A DNA stretch of 44,585 nt from Desulfobulbaceae bacterium (GTDB lineage Bacteria > Desulfobacterota > Desulfobulbia > Desulfobulbales > Desulfobulbaceae), in the NCBI GenBank assembly GCA_019163135.1, contig JAFLKR010000082.1, forward strand, positions 1 through 44,585, read 5' to 3'. The position numbers and the translations under genes are program-made. The notes beneath the pieces are model-generated. The model made no database searches. It worked only from the letters and a program-made list of their open reading frames with translations, and was not told the DNA's origin. Positions 39,662 to 44,585 of the stretch are shown here, piece after piece; the stretch's first letter is position 1, and every line of letters begins with the position of its first letter.

Positions 39662-41518
39662 TTGCCCTGCTTGTCCACCATACCCGATGCAAAAACAGAT
39701 CCGCTCTCGCAACCACCCCCTTATCGGGGCTGGATTTTGGATCAGCGCCATCTCACCCATTTGCTGCTCGCCACCGCGGGCCTGGCCACCCTGCTGATCG
39801 GCGTGGTTCTGGCCTGGTTTATGGCGCTTCCCGATATCCGTTCGGCCGAGGATTATCGGCCGCAGGTAGCGACCCTGATTCTTGATCGCAATGGCCGCCC
39901 CATCGACTCCATTGCCAAGGAGTTCCGAATCGTCATTCCTTATGCCGCGATGCCTCCACTGTTGCCCCAGGCCTTTGTCGCTGCCGAGGACAGCCGCTAC
40001 TGGGAACACACCGGCCTGGATGGCTGGTCGATTTTTCGGGCGGCCTTCAATAATCTTCGCTCCGGGCGCAAGAGCCAGGGGGGCTCGACCATCACCCAAC
40101 AGGTCACCAGAGCCTTGCTGCTCACTCGAGAAAAGAGCTATCAACGCAAAATTGCCGAGGCCGTCCTCTCTTTCAGGCTGGAAAAACTCCTGAGCAAGGA
40201 AGAGATCCTCTTCATTTATCTCAACGAGATTTACCTGGGCGAGGGCGCCTATGGGGTCGAAGCCGCGGCCCGGACCTATTTCGGTAAAAAGGCCGGACAG
40301 TTGACCCTGGGAGAAATTGCGCTACTGGCCGGTCTGCCGCAGTCGCCGAGCAACTATTCCCCGATCAAACAACCGGAATCGGCCAGGATCCGGCAGCGCT
40401 ATGTACTCAACCGCATGGCCGAGGACGGCATGATTACTGCCGACGACGCCCGTACCGCTTTTGAGCAAGGCTTGCAACTGGCCGGCGACTGGCGCAAGTC
40501 GCTCAATGGCTATTTCGCCCACTATGTCCACAACCAGTTGCTCTCCCGGTACACCGAGGCTGATATCTGCCAGAAGGGGCTGACTGTGGCCACCACCATC
40601 GACAGCGACCTGCAACTGGCGGCGGCGCAGGCCATCGCCGACGGCGTGGCCAAGGTGGTCGAACGGCATCCCATGCAGGCCGAACCACAGGGGGCGCTGG
40701 TGGCGCTCGATACTGCCAGCGGCCGAATCCGGGCAATGATTGGTGGGGTTGATTTCAACGAAACCCAATACAACCGAACCCTGCAGGCCAACCGCCAGCC
40801 GGGTTCGGCCTTCAAACCTCTACTTTTTGCCGCGGCCTTGGAACAGGGCCTTGCCCAGGGCACCGTGCTCATTGACACCCCGCTCTCCCTGCCCAGCGGC
40901 GGCGACAAACTATGGCAACCACGAAATTTTAAAAATGAATATCACGGCTCACTGACCCTGACCGAGGCTCTGGTACGATCAAGCAACGTAGCTGCCGTTC
41001 GCCTACTGCAGCAAACCGGCCTGGATAACGTCATCCATCTCGCCAAGAAAATGGGGATCACTTCGCCCCTGCAAACCGACCTGACCTTGGCCTTGGGAGC
41101 CTCCCCGGTTTCGATACTGGAAATGACCGCAGTCTATACCGCGTTCAACAATCAGGGCATGTACCATGCGCCCGTAGGCATCACCAGGGTCAGCGATCGG
41201 GATGGCCGGGTCACGCCCTGGCCGCAGTCAGCCGTCCAACAGGTACTCTCAAAAGACACCGCCGCCTGGATTACCGCAACGCTGACTCAGGTGATTCAAC
41301 GGGGTACGGGGAAAAACGCCGCCGGCATCCCCGGTGCCAGCGGCAAAACCGGGACCACCGACAACAACGTCGACGCCTGGTTTATCGGCTCCGTTCCGGA
41401 CCTGACCGCCGGAGTCTGGGTTGGCTATGACCGTAACACCTCGCTAGGTGATGGCGAAACCGGTGGGCAGGCTGCTGCCCCCATCTGGAAAAAATTCATG
41501 CTCCACGCCGTCAACTAA
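39662..41518 (+). CDS. Class A penicillin-binding protein (PBP1-type)
   Basis: A bifunctional peptidoglycan synthase in the inner membrane. It has a TM helix at about 32-55, a GT51 glycosyltransferase (catalytic Glu109 in AAEDSRYWEH, GGSTITQQVTRALLL at 140-154, EIYLGEGAYGVEAAA) and a transpeptidase with the nucleophile Ser382 in SAFK, SSN at 440-442 and KTG at 562-564. At up to 618 residues it is shorter than E. coli PBP1A and seems to lack the inserted OB-type domain. No ATG exists in frame before the TM helix; the TTG at 39662 is the first candidate, and TTG at 39671 or 39737 are alternatives, none with a good Shine-Dalgarno. The next gene starts 16 bases on. Confidence 0.93.
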   Translation: MPCLSTIPDAKTDPLSQPPPYRGWILDQRHLTHLLLATAGLATLLIGVVLAWFMALPDIRSAEDYRPQVATLILDRNGRPIDSIAKEFRIVIPYAAMPPLLPQAFVAAEDSRYWEHTGLDGWSIFRAAFNNLRSGRKSQGGSTITQQVTRALLLTREKSYQRKIAEAVLSFRLEKLLSKEEILFIYLNEIYLGEGAYGVEAAARTYFGKKAGQLTLGEIALLAGLPQSPSNYSPIKQPESARIRQRYVLNRMAEDGMITADDARTAFEQGLQLAGDWRKSLNGYFAHYVHNQLLSRYTEADICQKGLTVATTIDSDLQLAAAQAIADGVAKVVERHPMQAEPQGALVALDTASGRIRAMIGGVDFNETQYNRTLQANRQPGSAFKPLLFAAALEQGLAQGTVLIDTPLSLPSGGDKLWQPRNFKNEYHGSLTLTEALVRSSNVAAVRLLQQTGLDNVIHLAKKMGITSPLQTDLTLALGASPVSILEMTAVYTAFNNQGMYHAPVGITRVSDRDGRVTPWPQSAVQQVLSKDTAAWITATLTQVIQRGTGKNAAGIPGASGKTGTTDNNVDAWFIGSVPDLTAGVWVGYDRNTSLGDGETGGQAAAPIWKKFMLHAVN

Positions 41519-41533
41519 CAGAGGTACGCTCGC

Positions 41534-42082
41534 ATGACCACCCAGGACGCCTATTTTATTGAATCCTACTACAGCGGCACGGCGGCGGCAAAACTGACCG
41601 CAGCCCGCGAATTGTACAACCGCCATGCCCATCGCCTGACCGGGTCTTACCTGATCGGAGAGGAATTGGAGCTATTGCAGCGCCACGCCCTTGCCCTTGA
41701 CCGACACATGCAGGTCATGCATCTTGGCCGACTCTGCAGCCAATGCGCCACCCATCCAGACGGTGGTTGCTGCAGCGCCTACATGGCCGACAACACCGAC
41801 AGCATCCTGCTGCTCACCAACCTGCTCCTGGGGATCAAGGTGGACTGCCAGCATAATGATGCAGCAAACTGTTGTTACCTAGGCGAACGCGGGTGCCTTT
41901 TTTTGATCAAACCTTTTTTCTGCTTGAACTATAACTGCAAAACTATCCTCAACGCCGCCGATCCCCTGAGCCTTGCAGTCCTGTATCAGGCAACCGGGAC
42001 GCTCCTGCGCCAGCAAAGTCGGATGGAGACCTTGCTGCTCGAAGCGCTCCGCCCTGGCAACCAGGAACTGAGGAACAGCTGA
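41534..42082 (+). CDS. Cysteine-rich YkgJ-like protein
   Basis: A 182-residue soluble protein with ten cysteines: 68, 71, 79, 80, 105, 113, 114, 121, 130 and 135. They fall in blocks CSQC...GGCCSAYM, NCCYLGERGC and FFCLNYNC, whose spacing recalls the YkgJ (CxxCxxxCC) family of putative zinc or iron-sulfur binding proteins. No signal peptide or TM helix is seen, although 89-100 is hydrophobic. Function is unknown. A good AGAGGT site precedes the ATG, and the 15-base gap to the PBP gene implies co-transcription. The ogt gene follows 59 bp later. Confidence 0.75.
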   Translation: MTTQDAYFIESYYSGTAAAKLTAARELYNRHAHRLTGSYLIGEELELLQRHALALDRHMQVMHLGRLCSQCATHPDGGCCSAYMADNTDSILLLTNLLLGIKVDCQHNDAANCCYLGERGCLFLIKPFFCLNYNCKTILNAADPLSLAVLYQATGTLLRQQSRMETLLLEALRPGNQELRNS

Positions 42083-42141
42083 GCTGGCCGCGACCGGCAA
42101 TCTCAGCGACAGTTTGAACCCCTTAATTTGGGAGATAGACC

Positions 42142-42642
42142 ATGCCTGTTTTTGCCTCGATCCCCACCTCCCTGGGCGCCTTCACCCTGGTGGCCGATGC
42201 AGTCGGCCTTTGCGCCCTCTCTTTTCCGGGAAAAGCGAGCCCCAGAGCCTCCGCTTCTCCTGTGGAAATGGCCGTTCATCCTCTCATCAGGGAAGCCAGC
42301 CGACAACTGCTGGCCTATCTCAACGGGACCCTGCGCGATTTCGACCTACCGCTCTCGATCCAGGGGACCCCCTTCCAACTCCAGGTTTGGGAGCAGCTCC
42401 GAGCCATCCCCTATGGCCAAACCCAGACCTATGGAGAGCTCGCCGAAATGGTCGGAGGAAGGCATAAGGCCAGAGCCGTGGGTGGTGCGGCCCAGGCCAA
42501 CCCTCTGGCCATTATCATCCCCTGTCACCGCTTGATCGGGGCGGGTGGTGGCCTGACTGGTTTCGGCGGCGGATTACCGATGAAACAGGCATTGCTCGAA
42601 CTGGAAGGTTGCACTATCCGCAGCATGAAAAAATATAACTAA
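42142..42642 (+). CDS. ogt: Methylated-DNA--protein-cysteine methyltransferase
   Basis: A suicide DNA repair protein that moves alkyl groups from O6-alkylguanine to its own Cys. The 166-residue protein has the active-site IIIPCHRLI with Cys128, the Arg-finger region KARAVGGAAQANPLAII, and the helix-turn-helix TPFQLQVWEQLRAIPYGQTQTYGELA (75-101 region). There is no Ada-like zinc domain, so it is an Ogt/MGMT type. GGGAGA precedes the ATG. It probably belongs to the PBP-led transcription unit. Confidence 0.95.
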   Translation: MPVFASIPTSLGAFTLVADAVGLCALSFPGKASPRASASPVEMAVHPLIREASRQLLAYLNGTLRDFDLPLSIQGTPFQLQVWEQLRAIPYGQTQTYGELAEMVGGRHKARAVGGAAQANPLAIIIPCHRLIGAGGGLTGFGGGLPMKQALLELEGCTIRSMKKYN

Positions 42643-42693
42643 AAGAAATAAGCGATACGTCAAACAACATCTTCATTTCAGGGAGGAAAGCAT

Positions 42694-42966
42694 ATGGTGG
42701 ATATAATCATTGGGTCGATACCCCCAACCGGATCGCCGACCAACAAACCCCCGGCCAGCGGTGTACCGGTTGAGGCCGAACTGCTCCATATCCGCGAACC
42801 GCGCCAGCGCATCACCGGACCGCTTGGCCAGGAACGCCGCAAACAGGCACGCCGGGACCCTCTGAACGGCAGAGTCCTCACCCTGCTGATCCCTGACGGC
42901 ACGCACCTGCCCAAAGATCTGGATGGAAAAACCTACAAGGTCCTGCTTCGGTTTATGAAGAAATAA
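42694..42966 (+). CDS. Small protein of unknown function (90 aa)
   Basis: I do not recognise this protein. It begins MVDIIIGSIPPTGSPTNKPP, with a Pro-rich first third, then a charged Arg-rich middle (REPRQRITGPLGQERRKQARRD), then a predicted beta-rich end (GRVLTLLIPDG and KTYKVLLRFMKK). There is no signal peptide or TM helix. A very strong GGGAGGAAAG lies just upstream of the ATG and a terminator begins right after the stop, which supports a real gene. It lies 51 bp after ogt. Confidence 0.7.
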   Translation: MVDIIIGSIPPTGSPTNKPPASGVPVEAELLHIREPRQRITGPLGQERRKQARRDPLNGRVLTLLIPDGTHLPKDLDGKTYKVLLRFMKK

Positions 42967-43007
42967 AAAAAGCCCCCCACCGCGATGCGGTGAGAGGCCC
43001 TAGTTTT
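42965..43007. terminator. Terminator between the small gene and the GltD-like gene
   Basis: CACCGC (42978-42983), loop GAT, GCGGTG (42987-42992), with outer GCC/GGC pairing, an A-run to the left and TTTTT at 43003-43007 to the right. It can serve both convergent genes. Confidence 0.75.
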
Positions 43008-43026
43008 TCCAGGAAAAGGCTGCGCT

Positions 43027-44585
43027 TTAGAACGGTCGCAACACCCAGATGCCGCAAGGGCAGGTGTCGGCGCAGAAGCCGCAGGCAATGCATTTGCTGT
43101 CGTCAGAGACATACTCGTAATCCACCCCGTCAGGACTGGCGGGCTTATCCTGACGAGTAATGGCATTGGTGGGACAGATAGTCTCGCAGAGATGACAATC
43201 GCGACAGGAACCACAACTCAGACAACGGGCAGCCTGCTGGTCTTCGGTTGCGCCACGGTCGGTCACCGGATCGTAATGGGCCAGAGTCAGGTCTTCATAG
43301 CGGATCAACTGCTGCCGGAACGGCACCCAGGGTTCCCCTTTGAACTTGGCCAGAAGATATTCTGCGGTGCGCTTGCCTGCTCCCAGGGCGTTGGTCGCCA
43401 GGCCGGGACGCTCGACATCGCCAATCGCGAAGATCTTGTCATCGCTGGTGCGACCGGCGTCGTCGGTCTTGACCCAGGAAGCCCCGCCGACCTTGACCAC
43501 CTCCACCGTATCCGGCAGAAAGGGCAGACTGGGGATATCGCCGATCGAAATAATAACCGTCTGCGCAGGAATAACGGTGCCGTCAGCACCAACCAATCCT
43601 TCCGCAGTCACTTCCCTGGTCATAACCGGCCATTTGAAAGTGGCGCCCAAGGCCTCGGCCGCTTCCCGCTCCTTGCCGAAAGCCAGGGGTTTCTGGATAT
43701 CGACCAGCACCACCTGCTCAGCTCCCAACCGGTAGGCCTCGGCAGCAACGTCGCAGCCGACGTTGCCGGCACCGATAATGACCACCTGCTTGCCGGTGGG
43801 CATGGGTTTGGCGCTCTTGGCGGCCTTAAGATATTCGAGCGCGGGGATAACCCGTTCGTGCCCTGGGAACGACAAGGTTCGAGGCTGATGGGTACCGACC
43901 GCCACCACCACATAATCAAAATCTTTTTTCAGTTCCTCGACTTTGTCTTTGCTCAGGCTGACCCCGAGATTGACATGGAGATTTTTGGTTTTGAGGAATC
44001 GCGCCACCTCGGTCTCCCAAACTGCCTTGGAAAGCCGTTCCCAAGGAATGGTCTGGGCCAGTTTGCCGCCGAGCACAGTGTCGCGCTCAAAGATGTGGGC
44101 TTCAACACCGCCCAAGGCCAAATGCCAGGCTGCCGCCATCCCGGCCGGGCCGCCGCCGATGATCGCCACCCGTTTACCGGTGCCTGGCAGTGCTTCCGGT
44201 GGATCGACCAGTTGCACCGCCCGTCCAAGTACCGAGGCGTCAATACTGTAATCGACCTTTTCCCGGCTGCAGTTCTGGATACAGAGATTAGGGCAGATAG
44301 TGCCGCAGACCGAGGCTGGAAATGGGGTGTAGCGCAGCAGCATTTCGTAGGCTTCGACGTTGCGGCCTTCGCGGATCATCCGCAGCCGATCGATGGTCGG
44401 AATGTGGATCGGACAGTAAAAGGTGCAAGGGGCCGCACTGCTCCGGTTATTCCAGAAGGGTTTTTTGCGGCGGAATTCGCCGGTTTCGACCACGCCGATC
44501 AGGCTGCGTTCCAGCCCGGGCGCGATGTCACGCAACGGATCACCACCACCAAAGGCCTGGTCCCAAATCCGCTTACGGAACTCCG
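43027..44585 (-). CDS. GltD-like FAD-dependent oxidoreductase with ferredoxin domain (5' end outside window)
   Basis: A glutamate synthase small-subunit-like flavoprotein, partial. The frame remains open to the window edge and upstream codons read EFRKRIWDQAFGGGDPL, so the TTG at 44535 is not the likely start. Counting from there, residues 37-89 hold the N-terminal iron-sulfur cysteines (CTFYC, CGTICPNLCIQNC). FAD binding is at VAIIGGGPAGMAAAW (123-137) and a second Rossmann site at VVIIGAGNVGCD (251-262). The C-terminus adds two 4Fe-4S motifs, CLSCGSCRDCHLCETICP and CIACGFCADTCPCG. It should pass electrons between NAD(P)H or ferredoxin and a partner; whether it is a true GltD is unclear without the partner gene. 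Confidence 0.88.
   Translation of the reverse strand, partial: EFRKRIWDQAFGGGDPLRDIAPGLERSLIGVVETGEFRRKKPFWNNRSSAAPCTFYCPIHIPTIDRLRMIREGRNVEAYEMLLRYTPFPASVCGTICPNLCIQNCSREKVDYSIDASVLGRAVQLVDPPEALPGTGKRVAIIGGGPAGMAAAWHLALGGVEAHIFERDTVLGGKLAQTIPWERLSKAVWETEVARFLKTKNLHVNLGVSLSKDKVEELKKDFDYVVVAVGTHQPRTLSFPGHERVIPALEYLKAAKSAKPMPTGKQVVIIGAGNVGCDVAAEAYRLGAEQVVLVDIQKPLAFGKEREAAEALGATFKWPVMTREVTAEGLVGADGTVIPAQTVIISIGDIPSLPFLPDTVEVVKVGGASWVKTDDAGRTSDDKIFAIGDVERPGLATNALGAGKRTAEYLLAKFKGEPWVPFRQQLIRYEDLTLAHYDPVTDRGATEDQQAARCLSCGSCRDCHLCETICPTNAITRQDKPASPDGVDYEYVSDDSKCIACGFCADTCPCGIWVLRPF

Overview
The window is a Gram-negative, probably anaerobic, bacterial chromosome segment. Gene content and protein flavour point to the Desulfobacterota, most likely a Desulfobulbales relative; this is inference from family resemblance, not from a search. 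Support comes from LPS (waaA) and lipoprotein-export (lolCD) genes, a GltD-like iron-sulfur flavoprotein, a sigma-54 response regulator paired with a c-di-GMP protein, a lysS-lolC-lolD block and a leuB-prs-asd block. No tRNA, rRNA or CRISPR array was seen. Coding density is high and TTG/GTG starts are frequent.

Layout. 1-1679 is a complete IS1182-like insertion sequence whose outer inverted repeat begins at base 1, so the window probably starts at a repeat-limited contig edge. It lies just downstream of folP and seems to cut off the next gene of the ftsH-folP operon after about nine codons. 1729-10516 (minus) holds waaA, carA, carB, ftsH and folP. 10971-12008 (plus) encodes a periplasmic cyclophilin-FKBP fusion. 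12134-17443 (minus) holds an aminotransferase, grpE, dnaK and trpS, separated by clear intrinsic terminators. 17589-21782 (minus) is a two-gene signalling unit: an NtrC-type regulator followed by a PAS-PAS-GGDEF protein with a degenerate EAL domain. 21822-31868 (plus) runs rlmD-like methyltransferase, lysS, lolC/E, lolD, a CHAP-like lipoprotein and a very large SNF2 ATPase. 32219-39503 (minus) holds mutL, hisD, rsmG, then leuB, a divergent PRPP synthetase and asd. 39662-42966 (plus) holds a class A PBP, a ten-cysteine YkgJ-like protein, an O6-alkylguanine-DNA methyltransferase and a small unknown protein. 43027 to the end (minus) is a GltD-like oxidoreductase that runs off the window.

Most of the window is housekeeping: pyrimidine/arginine precursor, folate, leucine, histidine and aspartate-family synthesis, envelope assembly, chaperones, translation and repair. 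No multi-gene novel system was recognised. The items most worth a second look are the IS-truncated operon, the two-family prolyl isomerase, the GGDEF protein with a dead EAL and cysteine-rich sensory part, the divergent PRPP synthetase between leuB and asd, the cysteine-rich protein after the PBP, the CHAP-like lipoprotein with an apparent Cys-to-Ser change, and a 23-bp perfect hairpin.
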